Under the pieces are notes generated by a model. It did not search any database and had not been told where the DNA came from. It was given only the letters and a program-made list of their open reading frames with translations. From Bombyx mori (Eukaryota; Arthropoda; Insecta; Lepidoptera; Bombycidae): 64,000 bases of DNA. Where the stretch lies: the NCBI RefSeq assembly GCF_030269925.1, contig NC_085126.1:5458501-5522500 (forward strand). Direction: 5' to 3'. Positions 34,026-44,854 of the stretch are shown piece by piece; position 1 is the first letter of the stretch, and each line of letters begins with the position of its first letter. Made by a program: the position numbers and the translations under genes.

Positions 34026-34438
34026 CTCTTGGATCGCGCTCTGGTGTACCTCCAAGTGCTACTACTGTAGTGGCCAGAGCTCGAGGGGCACAGCAATAAC
34101 TGCAGGCTGTTTGGTCGAGGCTGCCTTTGCTTTTTCGCTCTAAGTCTCACTTCCTCCACCTTCTTCTCTCTTATTGGTGGTTTTGAATCTAAATTAAGCT
34201 TCTCATATTCGACTTCTAAGATATTCTCTTCTAAATCTAAATGATCTAGTCGATCTTTGATGAAACTTCTCGTCCGTAGTAAATCAGGAGTCATGTTGAA
34301 TATTCTTCGTATTTCTAAGGGTGAAGTTGGCGGTCGTCGCGGCTCGAAGCCAACTTTGGTGTATTCGTTGCTCCTCCGCCACAATCGTGGAGACAGAGGC
34401 CAGAACCGACCGTTCTGCTGGCCCGATTCCATAACCAT
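34026..34438 (-). CDS. Unrecognised ATG-starting exon with strong splice donor
   Basis: From ATG at 34438 (or the in-frame ATG at 34432) the frame encodes about 137 residues and then meets CCAAGAG|GTGAGT, a consensus 5' splice site; the frame stops at once in the intron. The peptide opens MVMESGQQNGRFWPLSPRLW. It has a proline/arginine stretch, a charged likely helical centre (IKDRLDHLDLEENILEVEYE) and a basic, serine-rich end. There is no signal peptide and no domain I recognise. An arthropod initiator-like TCAGT lies at 34454-34458 on this strand and could give a very short 5'UTR; alternatively the exon is spliced upstream. It leaves two bases of a codon, so it cannot join the 2569-2750 exon directly. 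Gene identity is unknown. Confidence 0.5.
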
Positions 34439-34499
34439 ATTTGAGCACTTTTCACTGATAATACTTTTCGAGACTATTTCGATTGATTTCACTGGACAC

Positions 34500-35290
34500 G
34501 TAATTAAATATTCTTAGCTACACATGACATAAAACTAATGTATAATTCAATATTGTTCAAGGAAAACATCGGTACTGAGTAACGCGTCGTTCAAAGCTAA
34601 TTCTCGAAAGCGATCCAATTAGCTGATCATTACATTTTCATTATTCCAACGAACTTGGCACGTCCGACACATCCGACGTTCATTCATAAACTGAACAATG
34701 TGGCGAAATGAAAACGCCTAATGAATTCTTAGCACGTAATCGATCAGGCGAATTGTCTACGCTGAATTCAAGATAACGATGCAGACTTCATGATTCAAAC
34801 GCTTAACAATATAGTAGCGTGATAATAATAGTGATGTGCCGTTGATTGAAGCAATTGAAAATGTCATAATCTCATTACAGAATATTAGCGCGAAATGATC
34901 ATGATTTATTATCAGTCAGAACAACGTTTTCAATGATAGTTATCGACGCGTTTTTGTGTCTTAATTTTTAAGTAACACGACTAGCGTGATACTTAATCGC
35001 TCCAAAAAATTACAAAACTTCCCCAAGAAGCGAGTCGTAATTATTGAAATGCTCAATTAAATTACAATTACGGTTCAATTATTTCGTTCTCAAAAAGATT
35101 TTTATGGCGTTCCGTATTCCGAATTCTTAGGATTCTTCTAAACTTAAAATGCAGTTACATCGTATTTGAAAAGTTCAGCATTAAATGACGCAACTTAGAT
35201 ACAATTACAGGATATTTTTTATGTGCCGTTAGATTCAAGGATGGCGGAAAGAGATAGAGCAAGAAACAAATAGGTTTTCCGTATTTATTA
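34500..35290. other. Upstream flank of the minus-strand exon, no gene seen
   Basis: Mixed AT-rich DNA that would hold the promoter if 34438 is the first codon. No TATA box or known element is convincing. Confidence 0.3.
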
Positions 35291-35293
35291 ACA

Positions 35294-35592
35294 ACTAGCT
35301 GATCCGGCAGACTTCGCAGTGCCTCAATCCATAAATAAAAGACCTAAGCTTTTGTATAATATAACTTAAAACAAACAAAAGGAATCCGTCCGACGGGGGA
35401 CACATCAAAGGAAAAACAAAATTGTTATTTTTATTCAATTCCGAGCATTTTCATATTTATCTACCTTTTAAACCTTCTCTGGACTTCCACAAATCATTTA
35501 AGACCGAAATTAGCCATATCGGTCCAGCCGTTCTCGAGTTTTAGCGAGACTAACGAACAGCAATTCATTTTTATATATATAGATAGATAGAT
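35294..35592 (+). repeat. Family-C LINE-type 3' end
   Basis: ACTAGCTGATCCGGCAGACT to TTTATATATATAGATAGATAG; close to the 58419 copy. Confidence 0.82.
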
Positions 35593-36129
35593 TTAACTAA
35601 TTTACGTCCCAAATGACTCAAATGAGGTACCAGTAGTGTCCGAAGCGCATTGCTTTAACCTTAATCGGCCTCAGTTCATCCATCGTCGATTACCAGTTCA
35701 TTCATCATCGAGTGCGATAACCTCAAGACGTAATCAACTTCATGCGAATTTCAAGGCGAAGCGAGAGTTGCTCGCGTGTTTGTTTACTTTATGATAACAG
35801 ATGTTTTGTATTTTTCATATCGTCGTTGTCAAGCCAAAATCTGCTGTGTGCACTTTTGGAGATTTTAACTTTTTGACCTATTTTTCGTATAGTTCACGGC
35901 CCTGTCTACCGTAATAAAAAAAAACTGTTATTTATCTATAGCTTTCATTTATATTAAAGAACATCTGGGCAATAAAGCTTACTTACTATAAAGTCAATGA
36001 TTATCTAGAAAATTGCACAAAGTGGGAATCTGTTGCTCGCTCCGGGCATTTCAATATTGCAATAATTTTTACGTTATATATACTCATTGTAAAAATAAAT
36101 ATTTTAATATTAAAAAAAGAAAAAAGACA

Positions 36130-36272
36130 ATATGCCCGCTGAGTTTCTTGCCAGTTCTTCTCGGGACGGAGGCTAGTTTTTGTGAATTGGCCGTAGTTCT
36201 TTTTGACGTTCAACAAGTATGTACTTTCATTTATGTTGAATAAATTTTTTTTGAGTTGATTTGATTTGATAT
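36130..36272 (+). repeat. LINE 3' end with (TTGAT)n tail
   Basis: GCCCGCTGAGTTTCTTGCC, then TTCTCGGGACGGAGGC and TTTTTGACGTTC, ending GAATAAATTTTTTTTGAGTTGATTTGATTTGAT. The GAGTTTCTTGCC-x-x-TTCTTCTC block is a familiar insect LINE 3'UTR motif. Its 5' limit inside the MITE is uncertain (possibly near 35960). Confidence 0.55.
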
Positions 36273-36351
36273 AGTTCTTAAAAAATCACTTACATATAAA
36301 TTTTGATACGAAAATGTTTTTACTCGTTAATTCAAAATAGTTTTTTTATTT

Positions 36352-36562
36352 TTTTATTGCTTAGATGGATGGACGAGCTCACAGCCCACCTGATGTTAAG
36401 TGGTTACTGGAGCCCATAGACATCTACAACGTAAATGCGCCACCCACCTCGAGATATAAGTTCTAAAGTCTCAGTATAGTTACAACGGCTACCCCACCCT
36501 TCGAACCGAAACGCATTACTGCTTCACGGCAAAAATAGGCGGGGTGGTGGTACCTACCCCGC
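36352..36562 (-). repeat. Bm1 SINE nested in MITE
   Basis: Antisense body from TTTTTTATTGCTTAGATGG to GGTGGTGGTACCTACCCCG. It lacks the last ~35 bp before the common boundary. Confidence 0.9.
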
Positions 36563-36714
36563 CGTTTTTGCACATAGCAGTTTTTGGTTTGACAGCGACG
36601 GTATTAACCTTTATCACGAACCGAGTATTTGACAACCGTTTACTTAAAATGTTAAGACAACAGTCAGACCGCTTTTAAATAACATTAAAATGAAATGGCC
36701 AATGGGTCGGTCAG

Positions 36715-36890
36715 TTTTTTTTTTCACTATTGATTATTGGGGTTATTCCAATTAGACCCGGACGGGTATGCGAGCTCACGCACTCTACCTGAGAGAATTT
36801 CCTAACACTAGCCTTATCTAGAGCAGTGCTTTGCAGAATCTACCAACCGATCGAAATCGCGACAGTGGGAAACTCAGTGGGCTGGGTTGT
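36715..36890 (-). repeat. Family-B LINE 3' end, diverged fragment
   Basis: Antisense with many changes: poly(T), GGTATGCGAGCTCACG, TAGAGCAGTGCTTTGCAGAA and GGGAAACTCAGTGGGC. Confidence 0.65.
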
Positions 36891-37012
36891 CAGTTAAAAG
36901 TCGTTTACGCTATGGATACAATTTAAATTGAACCAAGAACGCCTGAAAAGCTAGAAGTGAGTACTGAGAAAATTTCTTTCAAAACCTTTCTTGAAGTCAT
37001 AAACCTTAAATA

Positions 37013-37276
37013 TCGTCTTCTCGCATTAAAAATGTATAATCTCAAAAATTACTAATTTTACAGGAGAGTGTTTTAAAGGTTTAACATGTGATATTTTTAA
37101 TATTAAATATCTTTGCAACATTTATTTTTTATTTTTTTACCTGTTACCTTATCCTGTCTATTAAAGTAAGATAAAATTATCAATTAATTTTGTTAATAGT
37201 AGTCAAAACATAGGTAAACTAAAAAAAAAAAAAAACTAAACTACGCTCTTTTGACAGTATTTATGGGAAAAGACGA
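37013..37276. mobile_element. MITE family (CGTCTTCTCGCATTAAAA termini), shorter copy
   Basis: It starts CGTCTTCTCGCATTAAAAA, shares ~250 bp with 61230-61576, and ends GGGAAAAGACG with palindromic TAT...ATA flanks. It is probably internally deleted near its right end. Confidence 0.55.
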
Positions 37277-37287
37277 TATGACTATTT

Positions 37288-37563
37288 GAGTCGTCTATTA
37301 TCAAAGGTGGCAATCTGTGCATTTGAACAAAAAAAAGTTATTGATATATCAATACAGATTGATTTGAATATAATCGTCTCCTTCAAAGAATACGGTTCAA
37401 AACCTGCATTAAATAAAGGTTAATACTTAACCTGTTATTTATCTAAGATGTCGTTCAGAAGAGTTTTGTGACTGCCAATGGAATACAAAGTCAATAATTC
37501 GTTTTTCTGATTTACCAATAATTGTCCAAAAGTCACATTGCCGGCTTTGATAATAGTCGACTC
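37288..37563 (+). mobile_element. 276-bp MITE copy 3, 4-bp TSD ATTT
   Basis: Same ends and exact length as copies 1 and 2, flanked by ATTT (37284-37287, 37564-37567). It lies directly beside the preceding MITE. Confidence 0.88.
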
Positions 37564-37567
37564 ATTT

Positions 37568-38060
37568 ATAAGAATACAAAAGCAGTACTTACTATTTATA
37601 TTCAGCCTGAATCATTACCATTAATATAAAAGTACTCAATCACCTCTAGTATTAACTATCTAGAACTGTCTACAACATCAATAAAGAATATCCATCTTGT
37701 ATTCAACGTGGAACACTGAGCAATATTCCATAAGCGCAATAATAGCATTTAAATTTTAATATTCTAAGCTGTCAGTCAGTATTTATACTTCATTTGTCGG
37801 ATGTTAAGGATTGTGAATACTAAACGAAGTCAGGAAACAGTTTCCCGCAGGACGTTGCCAGTCGATCATGCAAATCTATTGTTATACAGATATTGTGAAT
37901 GTTTTGATTAGTTTTATTAATGGATGAAAATGTAAAGGAACAATTATTAAGGTGATTAGTAGGTACCATATTGCCTCATTCTGAGCAGTTTTAAAGCGTC
38001 TGACAATCCCTGTACAATACGATTGAGATTTCAACTTCATGCCTTACAATGGTTTTTTTT
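37568..38060. other. AT-rich stretch, no gene seen
   Basis: No repeat family or exon was recognised. Confidence 0.35.
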
Positions 38061-38063
38061 TTT

Positions 38064-38440
38064 GGAGTTTACTCCTTTAGAATCGATTTACATATATAGG
38101 CCCGGGGTATGAAAATTATGGGGACCAAAATCGTACTAGCATGTCACACGAAATGCGTTATGCGCCTGATTGGCTCCTGATTGCGTGATGCGTGCGCGCG
38201 CCAATCAGGAGCCAACGCGCGGCCGCGTTATCGGAGGTGACGCCGGGCTGCTGCGCCGGCAGTCCGCCACAAAGCCTCGTACTGATCGCGCGTTTCTCTC
38301 ATTATTGTATTTTCATATATTTGTTAGTCGTTTGTTTTGTGTCTCGTTAATTTGTTAATAATCTGTAGTGTATCGTGTTGTCGTAATATAGAACTATTTC
38401 TCGTATTGTTTCGTTTAATTTTTTATATCCAGTAAACTCC
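38064..38440. mobile_element. CpG/CCAAT cassette bounded by inverted GGAGTTTACT
   Basis: A 377-bp block begins GGAGTTTACTCC and ends CCAGTAAACTCC, and its outer left edge is a poly(T) run. Inside, a perfect 14-bp inverted repeat TTGGCTCCTGATTG...CAATCAGGAGCCAA (38170-38183, 38202-38215) provides two CCAAT boxes. It is followed by a GC-rich core with GCGGCCGC and a T-rich 5'UTR-like region. It looks like a mobile promoter-bearing cassette or retrocopy; no target duplication was seen. The 62-codon frame here is unlikely to be real. Confidence 0.45.
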
Positions 38441-39002
38441 AGTCGTGCGTCGGAGCGGACACACACACTTTTTTATTTTAATCTAAGATATCTCGCACCT
38501 TTAGAATTGAAATGGCTTAACCAAACAATTTAAGTAAATAAACTTTATATTTCGAACGACATATGAACATGTACTCTATCAGTATATTAAAATTAAACCG
38601 CCTCTTTTAGTCCCGAAAAAGACAAACGTACTATTTCCATCTCTTTCGAAATCAAACGCTTACCTTAAAGTATTTTATATGAAAAAACAAAAAAATGACA
38701 ATTACATTTTTGGCGTTTATCAAAAATTTTGAATTTTGAATTAAGCCCCTTCAATTCTAAGGGTGCGATATTCAATTTTAAAATATATCAAAATATGTCA
38801 AAACGTTTTTGCCTGCGACGTGTTTCATACGTTTTTCCGTAGCAGGAAGTCTCGAGTGAATCACAGGAAACCAAAAGTTTAGTAAACATTTTTGAGTGTC
38901 TGATTTACTGACTCAATTATTGTGATCTAAGAATTGACAGTCGGTCTTATCTCGTCGACATGCGTGGGAACACGTTCGAAGAAATTATTGTTTGAAAAAA
39001 CT
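38441..39002. other. Unannotated stretch
   Basis: Starts AGTCGTGCGTCGGAGCGGAC with a (CA) run, then AT-rich DNA. No gene seen. Confidence 0.3.
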
Positions 39003-39121
39003 GAGAGAACTTATATCTCGAGGTGTGTGGCGCATTTACGTTGTAGATGTCTATGGTCTCCAGTAACCACTTAACACCAGGTGGGCTGTGAGCTCGTCCA
39101 TCCATCTAAGCAATAAAAAAA
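39003..39121 (+). repeat. Bm1 SINE, short 3' copy
   Basis: Sense copy from GAGAACTTATATCTCGAGG to CCATCTAAGCAATAAAAAAA; strongly 5' truncated. Confidence 0.9.
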
Positions 39122-39431
39122 ACTAAAAACATCGAAAACTCTTATTGGATAGACAGTAACTCAATTATGCTCACGCTATTAGTAGCACTCACCATTAGAG
39201 GGACCGTAAGTTCTGTTTTTAAAAGCATTACAAATGTCCTGAAATCAGTTAGGCATTATCCATTTTTTTGTCTATTTTTATTTTTATTATCCGATATTTT
39301 TTTGTTTCACAGTGGAAGTTAGTGGCGTGGTTATTCGTTTTCTTTTGCGAAACAACTGCATATAGTTTAAGACATACTAATTTTTCAAGTTTTGTACAAC
39401 GTGTTACAAAATATCCCGTAAAAAATATAAT

Positions 39432-39674
39432 TAACTATCTGACCCGGCAGACTTCGTATTGCCTCAATCGATAAATAAAAGACGGGGGACACATCAAAGG
39501 GAAAACAAAATTGTTATTTTTATTTAATTCCAAGCATTTTAATATTTATCTACCTTTTAAACCTTCTCTGGACTACCACAAATAATTCAAGACCAAAATT
39601 AGCCAAATCGGTCTAGCCGTTCTCGAGTTTTAGCGAGACAAACGAACAGCAATTCATTTTTATATATATATAGA
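39432..39674 (+). repeat. Family-C LINE-type 3' end with internal deletion
   Basis: AACTATCTGACCCGGCAGAC passes directly from AATAAAAGAC to GGGGGACACATCAAAGG, missing ~50 bp present in the other copies. The tail is TTTTTATATATATATAGAT. Confidence 0.8.
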
Positions 39675-40226
39675 TTAACAAAGCAAAAAAATTTGTTAAC
39701 CCTAGTAAGCTGTCATGTTAGGGAATCAGATTATTTAACAGAAAGGCCTACGTAGCCTATTTCACCTAATAATTGTCTACTTTGATATTTTTTCCATTTT
39801 TCATTCAATAATAATTTTCTTTTTAATTTTTTGGGGTATTTTGTACAGCGTTACTACGGTTATAAGGCCCCATTTAACCACGTTTCGGCCTTACGGTCAG
39901 TTTTGTAACACCATGTATATGTCCCAGAAATTATTCCGTATTATAATATGCCTATTGTCAGAATTCCGATACATGTTTATTGTTTCAAGCCATACTCATA
40001 CTGTTTTCATTTTTACGTTATTAAAACTTACTGTAGCTAGTTGGTCTGGCATGTTTTATGAGTAACCGTATATTCTGTGATTCAACATACGTATGACGTC
40101 ATCATAAAACTAGGTTTCGTGTAAACGACCTGTGAGTTGCCGCGAAAGTGACAAACGGAATTCGCATCTCCAAAACATTGGTGACTCAAAATTGTATGAA
40201 TTCACATTTCGAAATATATTTTTTTA
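39675..40226. other. Unannotated stretch
   Basis: No exon or repeat identified; the 74-codon frame at 39841 has no supporting features. Confidence 0.3.
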
Positions 40227-40584
40227 AATATATTAATACGTGAAGCAAAAACTTTGTATCCCTTTTTACGAAAATTGCGCGGACGGAGGAGTATGAAATT
40301 TTCCACACTTATAGAGAATATAGATAAGGAGTGCACAATGCTAATATTTTTTTAAAATAATGCATAAAAGATACATTAAATCAATAAAGAAAACATTACA
40401 CACACTACATACCATGTATTTGACGCACACACGCATGCATACTATTTATTGTCAAACTTTTGTTCTTGACGTCTGTTGGTCTGTTGTCAAATTAAGAATA
40501 GATTAAATATTGTTTGTCTTTGTTAATATTTTTTATAGTGTAGTCTTGGCGAAATTTGTGATTATTGAAGTATAAAATACAATC
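40227..40584 (-). repeat. Family-E repeat, part left of the LINE insertion
   Basis: Antisense match to 51840-52256 from ATATATTAATACGTGAAGC to GAAGTATAAAATACAATC. It continues at 46908 after the LINE, so it is the pre-existing target. Confidence 0.85.
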
Positions 40585-41148
40585 GTGAGGGTAGGCGCTA
40601 GTGCCACGGTAAACATCGGCTCCGCTAAATAATATTAAAGAAGCTTATAAAAGTGACTAATAATAAACCTAAACTAGTGGACAATGTGTCAAAAATACCT
40701 AGCGAATTTGTGAAATAAAAAGACTGTGAAATCAACGTTTCAGTAAACTAAATTGTGAAACAAACATAGTGCAAAGAACTTTTACAAACTTTGATCATTT
40801 TCGGAATCCTTTGAATAATGTATAACTTAAAGCTGGACTATATATGTGCGGAAAAAGATGAGTATAATCAGTAATAGTGAAATTAATAACATTTTGATTA
40901 CATATATTAAACCCAAAAATTGCAAATTGCTCACCTACCTACCAAGTTTATTAACTCAAAGCAAGATACTTCTATAATAGCACCATCTACAATAATAAAG
41001 TTGCACTAATACACCACCTGCCGCGCTTTGTCAGAACGTTACGAAAAGATCGACTCGCAGGCAATATCATTTACAATTACAAATAGTACAAACACGGATC
41101 GCTAGAGGGCCAATAATAAAATAACTAAAGCACGACTACCAACGAATC

Positions 41149-41968
41149 ATGGAAGAAATTTTGATTGCGCTCAAAGAAATAAAGAAAGACCTGGACGAGC
41201 AGAGACAAGAAATCCGAGCAACTGGAATTAATGTTACGGATAAAGTATCAAAAAATGTAAACAAAATGCTCGAAGAAAAATTCCTAGTATGGGAAAAAAA
41301 AGTATGAAAACTTGAAAAAAATAACGGAAAACCAAGAAAAGAGAATCTATTTTCTAGAAAAAGAGGCAAGAAAAAGAAATATAGTATTTTTTGGCATCGA
41401 AGAGTCAGAAAAATCGTATGAAAATCTAGAAAATACTGTTATTAATTGGATAAGCCAATATCTTAATATTCAGCTAAAGCACTGCGACATACAAGAAGTC
41501 AGGAGAGTGGGAAAGAAAGAGGAACGACCACGCCCTATAGTAGTGACCTTCACAACACTAGGTACTAAAATTAAAAGCTGGAAACGAAGAAATACACTAA
41601 AAGATACCTATTTCTACATGAAAGAAGATTACCCGAAGTACGTGCTAGAAAAGAGGAAGGGCTTACAAGAGCAGCTACGTATAGAAAGAGAGAAGGGAAA
41701 TACAGCGTTATTGAAGTATGATAAATTGATCATCCTGCCCAAAACCAATACGAAAAGAAAATTACCCACCTCACCAAACAGCGGCACAACTTCAAAAGTA
41801 AACGAGACCTCACAAATAAACAAGAAGAACAAGATTCAAAAACCTGGTACCCCCGTGATAAGATCCAACAGCATCTCCGAGGGAGTTGTTAAACCAGGCA
41901 TGCTGAACTTCTTGGTGAATAAAAACACCATAACGGCTAGTAATCATAATCCAGGAAAATCAACATAG
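41149..41968 (+). pseudogene. LINE ORF1 protein (L1 ORF1p-like), single frameshift
   Basis: ATG at 41149 opens 52 codons (MEEILIALKEIKKDLDE...) rich in K, E and L, a probable coiled coil. The frame ends at TGA 41305-41307. The natural continuation is one base away, after an A8 run at 41294-41301, so one extra A is the likely break. The rest (to TAG 41966) has NIVFFGIEESEKSY, EVRRVGKKEERPRPIVV and YFYMKEDYPKYVLEKRKGL, the pattern of the RNA-binding (RRM-like plus C-terminal) region of L1-type ORF1 proteins, which coat LINE RNA as an RNP. The tail is basic and Ser/Thr/Asn-rich. It is followed in the same frame by ORF2 after a single stop codon. Confidence 0.8.
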
Positions 41969-43551
41969 CAATTGCCACCCTCCTCCAATTCAAATTCAAA
42001 TTTAGTACTTAAGAACAATCAAACTAAACATCTTCCAAAACGGCTGGTCACCGAGGAAGATTACGACTACAACCCTCCAAGTGTAAACATTAACAGACAG
42101 CTTATAAGTAAAACAAATAAAGATAATGAACAAAAACTTTATATAATAACTTTCAACGTGAAAACACTATCTTCTTATGAAAAACTAATAGAATTAACAG
42201 AATCACTAAAATCAATAAAAACAGACATTATTGGAATGTCAGAAGTGAGACGTCTTGGGGAAAAAATAGAGGAATATGAGGATTTTATTCTTTACTACAT
42301 GGGCCAGACACCTGGACAGTTCGGCGTGGGCTTTTTGGTGAGAAAAAATCTTAAAGTAAACATAGAGAACTTCACGGGCTTATCAGAACGAGTCGCTATA
42401 TTAAACTTACAATTCCATGGGCAAAAACTATCAATCATTCAAGTCTACGCACCCACAGAAGCAGCAAATGAAGAAGATATTTCTTATTTTTATGAGACAG
42501 TCAGAAAGGCTAGGGAGTTAGCGCATAAATACTATATCATAATGGGCGACTTCAATGCTAAGATAGGTAAACCAAGACACGAAGAATTCTTGGTTACAAA
42601 ACCATTTGGTCTTGGTATAAGAAATGACAGAGGCCAAAAATTGATGGATTTCGCTTTAGAAACTAAGACGGCAATAATGAACACATACTATCATAAGAAA
42701 CCAAACCGCAGATGGACATGGCGCTCACCAGGTGGCGCATATAAAAATGAGATCGATTACATTCTATCTAACATACCGCAGAAGTTTCATAATGTGGAAG
42801 TTCTAAATATCAACTACCCATCAGACCACAGGCCAGTGAGAGCAACCATATCTCTTGAAAAAATAAAAATATCCAGGACTAGATACAAGACCAACCAGTG
42901 TGCGAGTCTAAAATACGAAAGCGAAATACTCAGATTCAGATTAAATCTCCAACTCCACCTGCTACGTGCCGATGACCAGAACTTGAAAGATACTGATAAT
43001 ATACAGACTCAATACAACAAAATAACCAATGCCATCTCGAGAAGCCTAGAAGAAACGCACAAGGAACACAATTCGTACAGACACAAAAAAATATCGCTAC
43101 GCACAGAAAAACTCATGACTAGAAGGAAAGAATTACAGAAGACTAAAAACAAAACCAGAAGTATAAGAAACGAAATATCAGCTTTATACAAACTCATTAG
43201 CAAGTATATCAGGCAAGATTATGCAAAATACAGACAGGATACCATAACTAAGCACTTACAAGTTTCAGGCAGCACAAAAAAGGCTTATAAAGAGCTAGCA
43301 CAAAATAAAACTTGGATCGAAGGACTTAAATCATCAGGAAAACAATCTATAATAACAAACCGCAATGATATCATTAATATGGCCACTGAATTTTATAAAT
43401 CATTATACAGTAAAAAAACATCCACATATGTAGACATAACACCAAGCAGTAATATATCAAACAACGAAAAGGTGCAACCAATCACGGAATCTGAACTTAT
43501 TACAGCAATAAAAAACCTGAAAACCGACAAAAGCCCAGGCCCAGATGGCAT

Positions 43552-44854
43552 AAAACCCGCGCGGCTCGCGGACGTGGATGCGGAGGTCGACTGGTTCCGG
43601 GGCACCATGGCAAACATCTGTGATGCCGCCATGCCCCGGGTCGGCCCCCGAGCACCACGTGGGGGTGCGTTCTGGTGGTCGCCCGAGATCGCAAGACTCC
43701 GCGAGGAGTGCGTGAGGGCGCGCCGCCTGCCCTGGTGCGCAGGCGTGGCACACGTCGTCACTAGGATCCGACGGTTGGGGCTCGAGGTGGCGCTCGACAA
43801 AACCCAGGCCCTGATGTTTCACGGGCCGGGACGAGCGCCGCCTGTGGGTGCCCACCTCGTGATCGGAGGCGTCCGCGTCGGGGTCGGGGTGACCGGTCTT
43901 CGGTACCTCGGCCTCGAACTGGACGGTCGGTGGAACTTCCGCGCTCACTTTGAGAAGTTGGGCCCTCGGCTGATGGCAACGGCCGGCTCTTTGAGCCGGC
44001 TCCTTCCAAACGTCGGGGGTCCCGATCAGGTGGCGCGCCGCCTCTACATGGGGGTGGTGCGGTCGATGGCACTATACGGCGCGCCCGTATGGTGCCACGC
44101 CCTGACCCGCCAGAACGTCGCCGCGCTGCGACGTCCGCAGCGCGCGATCGCGGTCAGGGCGATCCGAGGATACCGCACCGTCTCCTTCGAGGCGGCGTGC
44201 TTGCTCGCCGGGGCGCCACCCTGGGACCTGGAGGCGGAGGCGCTCGCTGCCGATTACCGGTGGCGTAGCGACCTCCGCTCTAGGGGGGAAGGGCGCCCCA
44301 GCGAAGGTGTAGTTCGAGCGCGGAGGCTCCACTCTCGGCGGTCCGTGCTGGAGGCGTGGTCTCGCCGCTTGGCGGACCCGTCGGCCGGCCTCCGAACCGT
44401 CGAGGCGGTCCGCCCGGTTCTCGCGGACTGGGTGGGCCGCGACCGCGGATGCCTCACCTTCCGGCTAACGCAGATGCTTACCGGCCATGGTTGTTTCGGC
44501 CGGTACCTGCACAAGATAGCCGGAAGGGAACCGACGGCGCAGTGCCACCACTGCGCTGACCGCGACGAGGATGACACAGCGGAACACACGCTGGCGCGTT
44601 GCTCTGGATTCGACGAGCAACGCGCCGCCCTCGTCGCGGTCATTGGAGAGGACCTCTCGCTGCCGCGCGTCGTGGCTACGATGCTCGGCAGCGACGCGTC
44701 CTGGAAGGCGATGCTCGACTTCTGCGAGGCCACCATCTCGCAGAAGGAGGCGGCGGAGCGAGAGAGGGAGAGCTCTTCCCTTTCCGCACCGATCCGTCGC
44801 CGTCGAGCCGGGGGCCGGAGGCGGGAATACGCCCGTACGTCCCGGCCCCTGTAG
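43552..44854 (+). pseudogene. ORF2 remnant of inner element lacking RT core
   Basis: The frame is open through the whole remnant and, by chance, is in the same frame as the upstream half of the outer ORF2, giving an apparent 960-codon ORF (41972-44854). The remnant holds the linker, the RT thumb-like part, a long Arg-rich connection and the Cys/His knuckle, and ends in a basic tail (RRRRAGGRRREYARTSRPL). Without the palm motifs it cannot reverse transcribe. A gene predictor would report the chimera as one protein; that would be wrong. Confidence 0.8.

Larger units (their letters stand above)
35820..36601. mobile_element. TA-flanked MITE copy split by two later insertions
   Basis: The left end TCGTCGTTGTCAAGCC..AAAATCTGCTGTGTGC and the right end GCACATAGCAGTTTTTGG..GACAGCGACGG are the termini of the 10816 family, with TA on both sides. 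The interior is broken by a LINE 3' end with a TTGAT tail (about 35960-36272) and by a Bm1 copy (36352-36562), so it is the oldest of the three. Confidence 0.65.

Noticed and set aside
43393..44736. Several long minus-strand frames in the GC-rich region
   Set aside because: They are antisense frames of the R1-like ORF2 remnant, caused by high GC content.
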